Shown: positions 36,907 to 44,271 of the stretch, piece after piece | Layout: every line of letters starts with the position of its first letter | Numbering within the stretch: the stretch's first letter is position 1 | Assembly: GCA_030704225.1 (NCBI GenBank) | Contig: CP131915.1 | Location: 2,790,001-2,854,000 of the forward strand | Direction of reading: 5' to 3' | Length of the DNA: 64,000 bases | From: Kosakonia sp. H02 | Lineage (GTDB): Bacteria > Pseudomonadota > Gammaproteobacteria > Enterobacterales > Enterobacteriaceae | Notes under the pieces: generated by a model | Database searches by the model: none | Seen by the model: the letters and a program-made list of their open reading frames with translations, nothing else | What the model was told of the DNA's origin: nothing | Program-made: the position numbers and the translations under genes

Positions 36907-37068
36907 CTATGGACGCCGACGACCCATGAACAGGCTTACCAGGAACAGGATGATACCAACGATGAAGACGATCTTCGCCGCACCTGCCGCTGTCCCCGCT
37001 AATCCACCAAAGCCCAGAGCGGCGGCAATTAACGCGATAACCAGAAATATGATGCCCCAACGAAACAT
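36907..37068 (-). CDS. ytjA: Small membrane protein YtjA (DUF1328)
   Basis: 53-residue hydrophobic protein with two membrane helices (about 4-21 and 29-47), starting MFRWGIIF and ending GRRRP. The ATG at 37068 is preceded by AAGGAGAG and gives exactly the E. coli length. Function unknown. It is downstream of osmY on the same strand, in line with a general-stress role; that role is only suggested by the position. Confidence 0.93.
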   Translation of the reverse strand: MFRWGIIFLVIALIAAALGFGGLAGTAAGAAKIVFIVGIILFLVSLFMGRRRP

Positions 37069-37196
37069 AAGACTCTCCTTTACCATAGTTAATGTCGACC
37101 GCGTAAGGTGGGCGCTCAGGTTGCCCACCTGCGATATTTCCTGCTACAAATTTGCCGCGCCCGGTAGCTTCCGGGCGCTGGCTTTTTTAGGAACCG

Positions 37197-37814
37197 TTAT
37201 TTGACTTTAAGATCGTTCTTCACGCTTTTAACGCCATCAACGGCTTTGGCGATGCTTTCAGCGCGCTCACTTTGAGCCTGTGATTCAACCGTACCGGATA
37301 ACTGCACTACGCCATCGGTCGTTTCCACTTTCACCATACGGGAAGGGACGATATCGTCGGCCAGCAATTTCGCTTTGATTTCACTGGTTGTTGCGGTATC
37401 ACCCGCGTAACCTTTCACCGAACCGGATTTCGCGTCGCGAACGTGCAGTTTGTCACTGACAGAAGCAACGCCTTCAACGCCTTTCGCTACGGAAACCGCC
37501 TGTTCAGCCTGCTCCTGGCTTTCAACGAAGCCGCTCAGCGTGACCACTTTTTTATCCGTTTTCACGGAAATATCGGTGCTTTTGATGTTTTCATGATCGA
37601 CCAGCGCCGCTTTTACCTTCGCGGTGATGGTGCTGTCGTCCATGAACCCACCGACTTTATTCATTGAGCTATCAATTTTATCCCCTGTGCTTGATGCCGC
37701 GTTTTGCGTTTTGTCGGTGGTTGTTTCTGCCGCAAAGGCAGAACCGCTTACCAGAACAGAACCCAATGCAACAGCCAGCAGAGTTTTTGAAATATTCAGC
37801 TTTGTCATAGTCAT
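37197..37814 (-). CDS. osmY: Osmotically inducible periplasmic protein OsmY
   Basis: Sigma-S-dependent periplasmic chaperone-like protein induced by osmotic and stationary-phase stress. It has 205 residues (E. coli 201), with a signal peptide of about 28 residues ending SAFA and two BON domains (about 57-125 and 136-205). The ATG at 37814 is nine bases after GGA; an ATG at 37823 lies too close. Its leader is about 330 bases because of a 105-bp tandem duplication. Confidence 0.97.
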   Translation of the reverse strand: MTMTKLNISKTLLAVALGSVLVSGSAFAAETTTDKTQNAASSTGDKIDSSMNKVGGFMDDSTITAKVKAALVDHENIKSTDISVKTDKKVVTLSGFVESQEQAEQAVSVAKGVEGVASVSDKLHVRDAKSGSVKGYAGDTATTSEIKAKLLADDIVPSRMVKVETTDGVVQLSGTVESQAQSERAESIAKAVDGVKSVKNDLKVK

Positions 37815-37926
37815 CGATGTCATTCCTATTAGTTTGCCCACAATTTGGGCCATTGCAGCGACCAGGCTGCGCAACTGCTGTGGTGAAATTCACCAAATCA
37901 GCGTTATGGTCACAATCGCATTCCGG

Positions 37927-38136
37927 CGAATTGCTACGCTGACGCAGTTGTTAATATCATCCTGTGATGTGTTGAGTGGATAAAAGACCATTAAACACGC
38001 AATGAACAGGACTTTTAGCCACTCAACTTGTCGAATTGCTACGCTGACGCAGTTGTTAATATCATCCTGTGATGTGTTGAGTGGATAAAAGACCATTAAA
38101 CACGCAATGAACAGGACTTTTAGCCACTCAACTTGT
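37927..38136 (-). repeat. Perfect 105-bp tandem duplication in the osmY leader
   Basis: 37927-38031 and 38032-38136 are identical over 105 bases. Each copy contains a long inverted repeat, GTTGAGTGG...CCACTCAAC extended by an A/T stem (15 of 16 pairs; 37971-38027 and 38076-38132). Both copies lie in the untranslated leader between the osmY promoter and its start codon. Confidence 0.97.
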
Positions 38137-38142
38137 CATCAC

Positions 38143-38175
38143 TTTGTTAAATATAGATCACTATCGACAAAGATC
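38143..38175 (-). promoter_or_regulatory. osmY stationary-phase promoter
   Basis: Minus-strand CTATATT (38150-38156) with following TAACAAAGTGATGA matches my recollection of the E. coli osmY sigma-S promoter. No good -35 box is visible, which is usual for sigma-S. It places the start near 38143. Confidence 0.7.
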
Positions 38176-38266
38176 CTGGCGGAGTGGCTAAAAAGCGGGC
38201 AACAGGCAGAAAAATGCAGGGTTTTAAGAACTTTCCGCAAGGGGCTAATAAGACAAGGAAAGTGCA

Positions 38267-38290
38267 GGAGCGCGGCGGATACCGCGCTCC
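38267..38290 (-). terminator. Putative prfC terminator
   Basis: Nine-base stem GGAGCGCGG / CCGCGCTCC just after the prfC stop, with no T-run, so termination strength is uncertain. Confidence 0.6.
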
Positions 38291-38298
38291 GTGGGGGA

Positions 38299-39888
38299 TT
38301 AGTGTTCGCGGGTTTTATGGAAGGTCACTTCTGGGTAGCGTTCCTGAGTCAGGTTCAGGTTGACCATCGTTGGCGCGATATAGGTCAGATTATCGCCACC
38401 GTCGAGCGCCAGTTGCATTTCATTCTTACGCTTGAACTCTTCAAATTTCTTCACGTCGCTGCTTTCCACCCAACGCGCCGTCGCCACGTTGACCGATTCG
38501 TACACCGCTTCCACGTTGTACTCGCTTTTCAGACGCGACACGACCACATCAAATTGCAGCACCCCGACCGCGCCAACGATCAGATCGTTGTTGGCAATCG
38601 GACGGAACACCTGCACAGCGCCCTCTTCCGAAAGCTGGACCAGGCCTTTCAGTAGCTGCTTCTGTTTCAGCGGATCGCGCAGACGAATGCGGCGGAACAG
38701 TTCCGGGGCGAAGTTCGGGATACCGGTGAACTTCATCATTTCGCCCTGGGTGAAGGTATCACCGATCTGAATGGTGCCGTGGTTATGCAGGCCGATGATA
38801 TCGCCCGGATAGGCTTCTTCAACGTGAGAACGGTCGCCCGCCATAAAGGTCAACGCGTCAGAAATGACCACATCTTTTCCGGTACGCACCTGGCGCAACT
38901 TCATGCCTTTTTCATAACGGCCGGAAACTACACGCATAAACGCCACGCGGTCACGGTGTTTCGGATCCATGTTGGCCTGGATCTTAAACACAAAGCCGGT
39001 GAACTTCTCATCGTCAGCTTTCACCTCGCGCACATCGGTTTTGCGCGGCATCGGTGCAGGAGCCCACGCCACCAGGCCATCAAGCATATGATCGACGCCA
39101 AAGTTCCCCAGCGCCGTGCCGAAGAAGACCGGGGTAAGATCGCCGCTCAGGAACAGCTCTTTGTCGAACTCGTTGGATGCGCCCTGCACCAGTTCCAGCT
39201 CATCACGCAACTGCTGCGCCAGATCGTCGCCAACGGCTTTATCGAGATCCGGGTTATTCAGCCCTTTAACAATGCGCACTTCCTGAATGGTGTGGCCCTG
39301 ACCGGTCTGGTACAGATAAGTTTCATCTTTATAGAGGTGATAAACGCCTTTAAACAGTTTGCCGCAGCCAATCGGCCAGGTAATCGGTGCACAGGCGATT
39401 TTCAGCTCATTTTCCACTTCATCCAGCAGCTCCATCGGGTCGCGGATGTCACGGTCAAGTTTGTTCATAAAGGTCAGGATCGGCGTATCGCGCAGACGGG
39501 TGACTTCCATCAGCTTGCGGGTCCGGTCCTCAACGCCTTTTGCCGCATCGATAACCATCAGACAGCAGTCCACGGCGGTTAGCGTACGGTAAGTATCTTC
39601 GGAGAAGTCTTCGTGCCCTGGGGTATCAAGCAGGTTCACCAGGCTTTCGCGGTACGGGAACTGCATAACAGAGGTGGTGATTGAGATACCACGCTGCTTT
39701 TCCATCTCCATCCAGTCGGATTTCGCGTGCTGGTTGGAGCCACGGCCTTTCACCGTACCAGCGGTTTGAATGGCCTGTCCGAACAACAGCACCTTCTCAG
39801 TGATGGTGGTTTTACCGGCATCGGGGTGCGAGATGATAGCGAACGTACGGCGCTTCGCCACCTCTTGAAAATAAGGAGACAACGTCAT
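38299..39888 (-). CDS. prfC: Peptide chain release factor 3
   Basis: Translational GTPase that removes RF1/RF2 from the ribosome after termination. It has 529 residues, identical in length to E. coli. The G1 loop SHPDAGKTT is at 20-28, G3 DTPGHEDF follows near residue 87, and NKLD near 141. The ATG at 39888 (MTLSPYFQ) has AAGGAG nine bases upstream; the longer open frame is not used. Confidence 0.98.
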   Translation of the reverse strand: MTLSPYFQEVAKRRTFAIISHPDAGKTTITEKVLLFGQAIQTAGTVKGRGSNQHAKSDWMEMEKQRGISITTSVMQFPYRESLVNLLDTPGHEDFSEDTYRTLTAVDCCLMVIDAAKGVEDRTRKLMEVTRLRDTPILTFMNKLDRDIRDPMELLDEVENELKIACAPITWPIGCGKLFKGVYHLYKDETYLYQTGQGHTIQEVRIVKGLNNPDLDKAVGDDLAQQLRDELELVQGASNEFDKELFLSGDLTPVFFGTALGNFGVDHMLDGLVAWAPAPMPRKTDVREVKADDEKFTGFVFKIQANMDPKHRDRVAFMRVVSGRYEKGMKLRQVRTGKDVVISDALTFMAGDRSHVEEAYPGDIIGLHNHGTIQIGDTFTQGEMMKFTGIPNFAPELFRRIRLRDPLKQKQLLKGLVQLSEEGAVQVFRPIANNDLIVGAVGVLQFDVVVSRLKSEYNVEAVYESVNVATARWVESSDVKKFEEFKRKNEMQLALDGGDNLTYIAPTMVNLNLTQERYPEVTFHKTREH

Positions 39889-39980
39889 AATAGAAATCTT
39901 CTGTGTCATTGCGCGGCCGCAGGCCACGCGAGGGAATACGAAAAATGCGGCTATTGTACTCAACGGCTGAATGCAGACAA

Positions 39981-40658
39981 TCAATGTTTACACAGGAGTT
40001 GCTCCAGTTCGTTCAGGGACGTTACGGTCCAGGTCGGATTGATGCCCTCGGGCAATGTGCGGCCATGAGCATTGAGCCAGCATGTCGACAGCCCGGCGTT
40101 GATACCGCCTAAAATGTCCGATTCCGCCGTATCGCCCACCATCAGTACGCGCGAGCGATCCGGGTTACCCGCTTGCTGTAGCGCATAATCAAAAATCTTC
40201 GCATCGGGTTTGGCGACGCCCACTTCTTCGGAAATGACTAATAAATCAAAGTAGTCGCGAAGCCCGGTACGTTCCAGGCGGATTTGCTGCAACGCGGTGA
40301 AACCATTGGTGATAATGCCCAGCTTCGCTTTGCCTTTCAGGCTGTCGAGCAGCGATACGGCGCCCGGCAGCGGCGCGCAGATGGCGGCCATGGCATTCAA
40401 AAACGCGTCGTTAAGGGAGCCCGCGGGCACGTTCAGGCGCTCTGACCAGTTTTGAAAACGCTGGTGCTGCAATTGCAGCGCTGTGATGGCTCCGTTTTGG
40501 TAATCCACCCAAAGCGGCTTGTTAACAGACTGATATTCCAGAAAATCCTGGTCGGTGAATGTCACGCTATAGTCAAGAAACATCCGTTGTAAGCCGCCGA
40601 ACGCATCAAAGGTGAACAGCGTTTCGTCAGCATCAAAGAGTATCCAGTCCCATTTCAT
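39981..40658 (-). CDS. yjjG: Pyrimidine 5'-nucleotidase YjjG
   Basis: HAD-superfamily nucleotidase that dephosphorylates non-canonical and canonical pyrimidine nucleotides such as dUMP and dTMP. It has 225 residues. Catalytic D9 and D11 are in FDADETLF, the TNG motif follows near 115, and GDTAESDI near 173 holds the metal ligands. 19 bases after rimI on the same strand, as in the E. coli holD-rimI-yjjG cluster. Confidence 0.96.
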   Translation of the reverse strand: MKWDWILFDADETLFTFDAFGGLQRMFLDYSVTFTDQDFLEYQSVNKPLWVDYQNGAITALQLQHQRFQNWSERLNVPAGSLNDAFLNAMAAICAPLPGAVSLLDSLKGKAKLGIITNGFTALQQIRLERTGLRDYFDLLVISEEVGVAKPDAKIFDYALQQAGNPDRSRVLMVGDTAESDILGGINAGLSTCWLNAHGRTLPEGINPTWTVTSLNELEQLLCKH

Positions 40659-40677
40659 TACATCACCTTTTATTCAA

Positions 40678-41118
40678 TTACAGAGGGAGGGCCATGATTA
40701 TCGCGTCCTCACGCCCGTTGGCCGTGGGGTAATAATTACGACGAATGGTCGCCTCGTTAAAACCTAAACTTTCATACAACGCGATAGCGCCGGTGTTAGA
40801 TGCGCGAACTTCCAGCCACAACGTCAGAACGTCACGCTTTTCCAGCTCGCCAATCAAATGTTCCAGCAACTGTCGACCAAGACCTTTTCGTTGCCAGGCA
40901 GGGTCGACGGCGATATTGAACAGCGTGGCTTCATCCAGCACCACCTGCGTGATGGCGAAGGCCACCATGTCGTCTCCCACCATCAGTCGATAGTTGAGGT
41001 AGCGTTCTCCCTGATTGCTGGCGAGCGTTTTTTCGCTCCAGGGAAAGGTGTGCGCCCGGGTTTCAATGTGGTATGCGCGGGCTAAGTCAGTCGTGCTGAG
41101 GGAAGAAATCGTGTTCAT
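40678..41118 (-). CDS. rimI: Ribosomal protein S18-alanine N-acetyltransferase RimI
   Basis: GNAT enzyme acetylating the N-terminal alanine of ribosomal protein S18. It has 146 residues. The acetyl-CoA loop RKGLGRQLLEHL is near residue 80. The ATG at 41118 (MNTISSLS) matches E. coli and lies 32 bases inside the 3' end of holD, the usual overlapping arrangement. Confidence 0.97.
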   Translation of the reverse strand: MNTISSLSTTDLARAYHIETRAHTFPWSEKTLASNQGERYLNYRLMVGDDMVAFAITQVVLDEATLFNIAVDPAWQRKGLGRQLLEHLIGELEKRDVLTLWLEVRASNTGAIALYESLGFNEATIRRNYYPTANGREDAIIMALPL

Positions 41119-41500
41119 GTTCGCAGATTTGTCGCCATAACGCGGCGCGCGCCGCAGGGTTTGCGCGTAACTCATCAACAGTGGGCGTCGAGACTTGCGC
41201 CCCCGGCAGTGCCAGCGGCTCTTCAACGCCGAGCAGCCAGCTATTGCACTGGCTATCCGCCGGTAGCATCGCGACGCGATCGGGCGTGAGTTGCAACACT
41301 TGATCCGCCGTCACGGTTAGCGTACGCAGCACATCCGTGATGAGCGGATCGCTCAATGCGGGCAGTGCCGGTGCAACCATCACCAGGCGAATATGCGCAG
41401 GCAGCGAAATGGCGATCTCACCCTGCAACGCCGCCGGGCGGCGCAGGGTCCACTGGGTAATGCCCAGTTGTTGTAATTGCCAGTCGCGTCGGGAAGTCAT
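41087..41500 (-). CDS. holD: DNA polymerase III psi subunit HolD
   Basis: Clamp-loader accessory subunit linking chi and SSB to the tau/gamma complex. It has 137 residues, as in E. coli. The ATG at 41500 begins MTSRRDWQLQQLGITQW, the conserved N-terminal segment that binds the clamp loader. The open frame to 41575 runs into an ERIC element and is not used. Confidence 0.96.
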   Translation of the reverse strand: MTSRRDWQLQQLGITQWTLRRPAALQGEIAISLPAHIRLVMVAPALPALSDPLITDVLRTLTVTADQVLQLTPDRVAMLPADSQCNSWLLGVEEPLALPGAQVSTPTVDELRANPAARAALWRQICEHEHDFFPQHD

Positions 41501-41563
41501 CGTGAAACACTCCTGTATCAGGCGCGCAAATATAACAAACTCGACGAAAATGCGCCATCGACA

Positions 41564-41725
41564 CGCAGCCAACAAAGAGGCAATGCGAAAGCTAACGTGT
41601 TACACAAAATCATTCGTGCTGCGTCGAGGCGGCAAGACTGAGTATCCCCGGGAGCTTACACAAGTAAGTGACTGGGGTACGAAGGCGCAGCCAACAAAGA
41701 GGCAGCGCGAAGGATAACGTGTATA
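41564..41725. repeat. ERIC element with a duplicated end
   Basis: A near-complete ERIC sequence (about 41597-41725) with the diagnostic core AGCTTACACAAGTAAGTGAC flanked by TATCCCC and TGGGG. A 37-base copy of its right end (41564-41600 versus 41686-41722, 33 of 37 identical) precedes it. The element fills the space between divergent holD and rsmC. Confidence 0.85.
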
Positions 41726-41759
41726 ATCGCCGGCTAAGTTTAACGAGGAACCATCATCC

Positions 41760-42788
41760 ATGTCTGCTTTTACCCCGGCAAGTGAAGTCTTGCTGCGCCA
41801 CAGTGACGATTTCGAACCCAGCCGCACGCTTTTTGCTGGTGACTTGCAGGATGACCTGCCCGCACGCCTGGACACTGCCGAAAGCCGTGCCTGGACCCAA
41901 CAGTTCCACCAGTGGCAAACCCTGAGCCAACAGATGGGCGATCGCGCAAGCTACAGCCTGGTTGCCGATAGCGCGACCGTTGGCGACAGTGACACGCTTA
42001 TCTACTACTGGCCGAAAAACAAACCGGAAGCACTGTTTCAGCTGATGAATCTGCTGTCGCTGCTGCCAGTCGGTAGCGATATTTTTGTCGTGGGTGAAAA
42101 CCGCAGTGGCGTGCGCAGTGCAGAGCAGATGCTGGCGGAATATTGCCCGCTTAATAAAGTCGACAGCGCCCGTCGCTGTGGCCTGTATCACGGGCGTCTG
42201 GAAAAAACGCCTGCCTTTGATGTGAACAGCTTCTGGGGCGAATACGCGCTGGACCCTCTGACCATCAAAACCCTGCCTGGCGTATTTAGCCGCGATGGGC
42301 TGGACGTCGGCAGCCATCTGTTGCTGACGACCCTGACGCCGCATACCAAAGGCAAAGTGCTGGATGTCGGCTGCGGCGCGGGCGTGCTCGCCGCTGTTCT
42401 GGCAAACCATTCACCGAAAGTGCGTTTGACGCTGTGTGACGTTTCGGCTCCGGCCGTCGAAGCCAGCCGCGCGACGCTTGCGGCCAATGGTTTTGAAGGC
42501 GAAGTCTTTGCCAGCAACGTGTTCTCGGAAGTGACCGGTCGTTTCGATATGATCATCTCCAACCCGCCGTTCCATGATGGCCTGCAAACCAGCCTTGAAG
42601 CCGCGCAGACATTGATTCGCGGCGCGGTTCGCCATCTCAATAGCGGCGGCGAGTTACGCATTGTTGCCAACGCCTTCCTGCCCTATCCGAAGGTGTTGGA
42701 TGAAGTCTTTGGCTTCCACGAAGTCCTTGCGCAGACCGGGCGTTTCAAGGTTTACCGCACCGTAATGACGCGTCAGGCGCTGAAATAA
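41760..42788 (+). CDS. rsmC: 16S rRNA m2G1207 methyltransferase RsmC
   Basis: Methylates G1207 of 16S rRNA in the 30S subunit. It has 342 residues with two methyltransferase-like domains. The functional C-terminal one carries the SAM loop LDVGCGAG (201-208) and catalytic NPPF (268-271). An AACGAGGAA ribosome site precedes the ATG. A TATAAT box lies at 41722-41727. Precedes the leucine tRNA array, as in E. coli. Confidence 0.97.
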   Translation: MSAFTPASEVLLRHSDDFEPSRTLFAGDLQDDLPARLDTAESRAWTQQFHQWQTLSQQMGDRASYSLVADSATVGDSDTLIYYWPKNKPEALFQLMNLLSLLPVGSDIFVVGENRSGVRSAEQMLAEYCPLNKVDSARRCGLYHGRLEKTPAFDVNSFWGEYALDPLTIKTLPGVFSRDGLDVGSHLLLTTLTPHTKGKVLDVGCGAGVLAAVLANHSPKVRLTLCDVSAPAVEASRATLAANGFEGEVFASNVFSEVTGRFDMIISNPPFHDGLQTSLEAAQTLIRGAVRHLNSGGELRIVANAFLPYPKVLDEVFGFHEVLAQTGRFKVYRTVMTRQALK

Positions 42789-42796
42789 GCGCCGTT

Positions 42797-42819
42797 CCCG
42801 GTGGGCATCGCTCACCGGG
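42797..42819 (+). terminator. Hairpin after rsmC
   Basis: CCCGGTG...CACCGGG palindrome eight bases after the rsmC stop. It resembles a REP half-unit and may stop rsmC transcription before the tRNA promoter. Confidence 0.55.
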
Positions 42820-42886
42820 CCAATTTCCCTCTCGCCACACAGCGCCCGTTTTTGCAGCAATCAGCTTACGCCCATGTAATTAACTA

Positions 42887-42914
42887 TTGACGAAATGTTG
42901 AAAACATCTAGAAT
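42887..42914 (+). promoter_or_regulatory. Promoter of the tRNA-Leu array
   Basis: TTGACG (42887-42892), a 16-base spacer and TAGAAT (42909-42914), followed by a GC-rich discriminator (GCGCCTCCG). This is the pattern of a strong, stringently controlled stable-RNA promoter. Confidence 0.85.
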
Positions 42915-42955
42915 GCGCCTCCGTGGTAACGATACTTCTTTTGTATCGATGGAAT

Positions 42956-43042
42956 GCGAAGGTGGCGGAATTGGTAGACGCGCTAGCTTCAGGGGTTAGT
43001 GTTCTCACGGACGTGGGGGTTCAAGTCCCCCCCCTCGCACCA
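42956..43042 (+). tRNA. tRNA-Leu(CAG), copy 1
   Basis: 87-nt class II tRNA with encoded CCA, acceptor GCGAAGG and anticodon loop containing CAG, which reads CUG leucine codons. Position 38 of the anticodon loop is G instead of the usual T, and the variable arm is TTCTCACGGA. Confidence 0.93.
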
Positions 43043-43071
43043 TAAACCACGATTGATATCGCTCGCACTGT

Positions 43072-43158
43072 GCGAAGGTGGCGGAAGTGGTAGACGCGCT
43101 AGCTTCAGGTGTTAGTGTCCTTACGGACGTGGGGGTTCAAGTCCCCCCCCTCGCACCA
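43072..43158 (+). tRNA. tRNA-Leu(CAG), copy 2
   Basis: 87 nt with CCA encoded. The anticodon arm and variable arm look canonical. The D-loop reads AAGTGG instead of AATTGG, a change at about position 16. 29-base spacer from copy 1. Confidence 0.92.
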
Positions 43159-43187
43159 TAAACCACGATTGATATCGCTCGCACTGT

Positions 43188-43274
43188 GCGAAGGTGGCGG
43201 AATTGGTAGACGCGCTAGCTTCAGGGGGTAGTGTCCTTACGGACGTGGGGGTTCAAGTCCCCCCCCTCGCACCA
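43188..43274 (+). tRNA. tRNA-Leu(CAG), copy 3
   Basis: 87 nt with CCA. The anticodon arm reads TTCAGGGGGTAG: G at 38 and G at 40, which turns the G30-U40 wobble into a G-G mismatch in the anticodon stem. The D-loop is normal. Confidence 0.88.
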
Positions 43275-43303
43275 TAAACCTCGATTGATATCGCTCGCAC
43301 TGT

Positions 43304-43390
43304 GCGAAGGTGGCGGACTTGGTAGACGCGCTAGCTTCAGGTGTTAGTGTCCTAACGGACGTGGGGGTTCAAGTCCCCCCCCTCGCACCA
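43304..43390 (+). tRNA. tRNA-Leu(CAG), copy 4
   Basis: 87 nt with CCA. The D-loop reads ACTTGG, giving C at about position 15, where a purine normally makes the Levitt pair with base 48. The variable loop reads CCTAACGG. The anticodon arm is canonical. Confidence 0.87.
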
Positions 43391-43419
43391 TAAACCTCGA
43401 TTGATATCGCTCGCACTGT

Positions 43420-43506
43420 GCGAAGGTGGCGGAATTGGTAGACGCGCTAGCTTCAGGTGTTAGTGTTCTCACGGACGTGGGGGTTCAAGTCCCCCCCCTC
43501 GCACCA
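43420..43506 (+). tRNA. tRNA-Leu(CAG), copy 5
   Basis: 87 nt with CCA. D-loop and anticodon arm are canonical; the variable arm is the TTCTCACGGA type seen in copy 1. Followed by an atypical 43-base spacer. Confidence 0.94.
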
Positions 43507-43549
43507 ACGAGGCGATATCTAAGTAAGATGTAAAAAGTAAGATGACTGT

Positions 43550-43636
43550 GCGAAGGTGGCGGAATTGGTAGACGCGCTAGCTTCAGGGGGTAGTGTCCTT
43601 ACGGACGTGGGGGTTCAAGTCCCCCCCCTCGCACCA
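43550..43636 (+). tRNA. tRNA-Leu(CAG), copy 6
   Basis: 87 nt with CCA, identical to copies 3 and 7, including G38 and the G30-G40 mismatch in the anticodon stem. Confidence 0.88.
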
Positions 43637-43665
43637 TAAACCACGTTTGATAGCGCTCGCACTGT

Positions 43666-43752
43666 GCGAAGGTGGCGGAATTGGTAGACGCGCTAGCTTC
43701 AGGGGGTAGTGTCCTTACGGACGTGGGGGTTCAAGTCCCCCCCCTCGCACCA
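43666..43752 (+). tRNA. tRNA-Leu(CAG), copy 7
   Basis: 87 nt with CCA, identical to copies 3 and 6. Last of the array; the yjjZ stop codon on the other strand is 33 bases beyond. No clear terminator is visible. Confidence 0.88.
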
Positions 43753-43785
43753 GATATCTTATATCCCTCTTATATGACTCCCCAG

Positions 43786-44025
43786 TTACACCATCGTCTT
43801 CAGATTCAGCAGCATTAGTATCATTCCTCCAACCAATGCAATGCCCGAGGGCAACAAGACAAAATGTCGCAGACGTTTGTGGTAAAGCATCGCTGGCGTT
43901 AAGAGTAGACCGAGAAAAATGACCACCCGCCAGGCACTTACCGATAAATCCGCCAGCACTAATGCGGCAACGATCGCGCCCGGTATCGCAAGCCCCCACC
44001 AACTTCCCAGCGCCCGCTGTAGCAT
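43786..44025 (-). CDS. yjjZ: Small membrane protein YjjZ (DUF1435)
   Basis: 79-residue protein with three hydrophobic segments (about 9-27, 32-48 and 57-77), starting MLQRALGSWWG. Length and position between the leucine tRNAs and fhuF agree with E. coli YjjZ. A GGAGAG ribosome site precedes the ATG at 44025; an ATG at 44103 would extend it through the promoter. A Fur-like box lies 24 bases upstream. Function unknown. Confidence 0.85.
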   Translation of the reverse strand: MLQRALGSWWGLAIPGAIVAALVLADLSVSAWRVVIFLGLLLTPAMLYHKRLRHFVLLPSGIALVGGMILMLLNLKTMV

Positions 44026-44048
44026 GGTTTCATCTCTCCAGTTAAGAA

Positions 44049-44063
44049 TGATAACCAATACGA
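44049..44063 (-). promoter_or_regulatory. Possible Fur box before yjjZ
   Basis: TGATAACCAATACGA matches 11 of 14 defined positions of the Fur core TGATAATnATTATCA. Confidence 0.45.
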
Positions 44064-44271
44064 TATGATATATTTTCTCATTTGTCAGCAGGCAAGGCAG
44101 CATGAAGATTGCTCATCTTCTAATGACAGCCATTCAGTAAGGTGATAAATTAAGCGCTGCTTAAATTAAAATTCAAATCACTAATATTTCGCGATGATTG
44201 TTTCATTGCGCAACTTCTTTTTTCAGACTCGTACGCAGTGTTAACTTGCGGATAAAAAACGATTTATAGGT

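Noticed and set aside
37890..38096. 68-codon minus-strand frame with internal repeat upstream of osmY
   Set aside because: Created by the 105-bp duplication, because 105 is a multiple of three; it lies within an untranslated leader and has no ribosome site.
41600..41875. 91-codon minus-strand frame across the ERIC element and rsmC start
   Set aside because: ERIC sequences often carry such frames; it is antisense to rsmC and has no supporting signal.
42956..43752. Regular 116-base repeats resembling a CRISPR array
   Set aside because: The 87-base units are complete tRNA-Leu genes with CCA ends; the spacers are near-identical, and there are no cas genes.
43753..44271. Genomic island next to the tRNA-Leu array
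   Set aside because: No integrase, no tRNA 3'-end duplication downstream, and yjjZ keeps its E. coli position.
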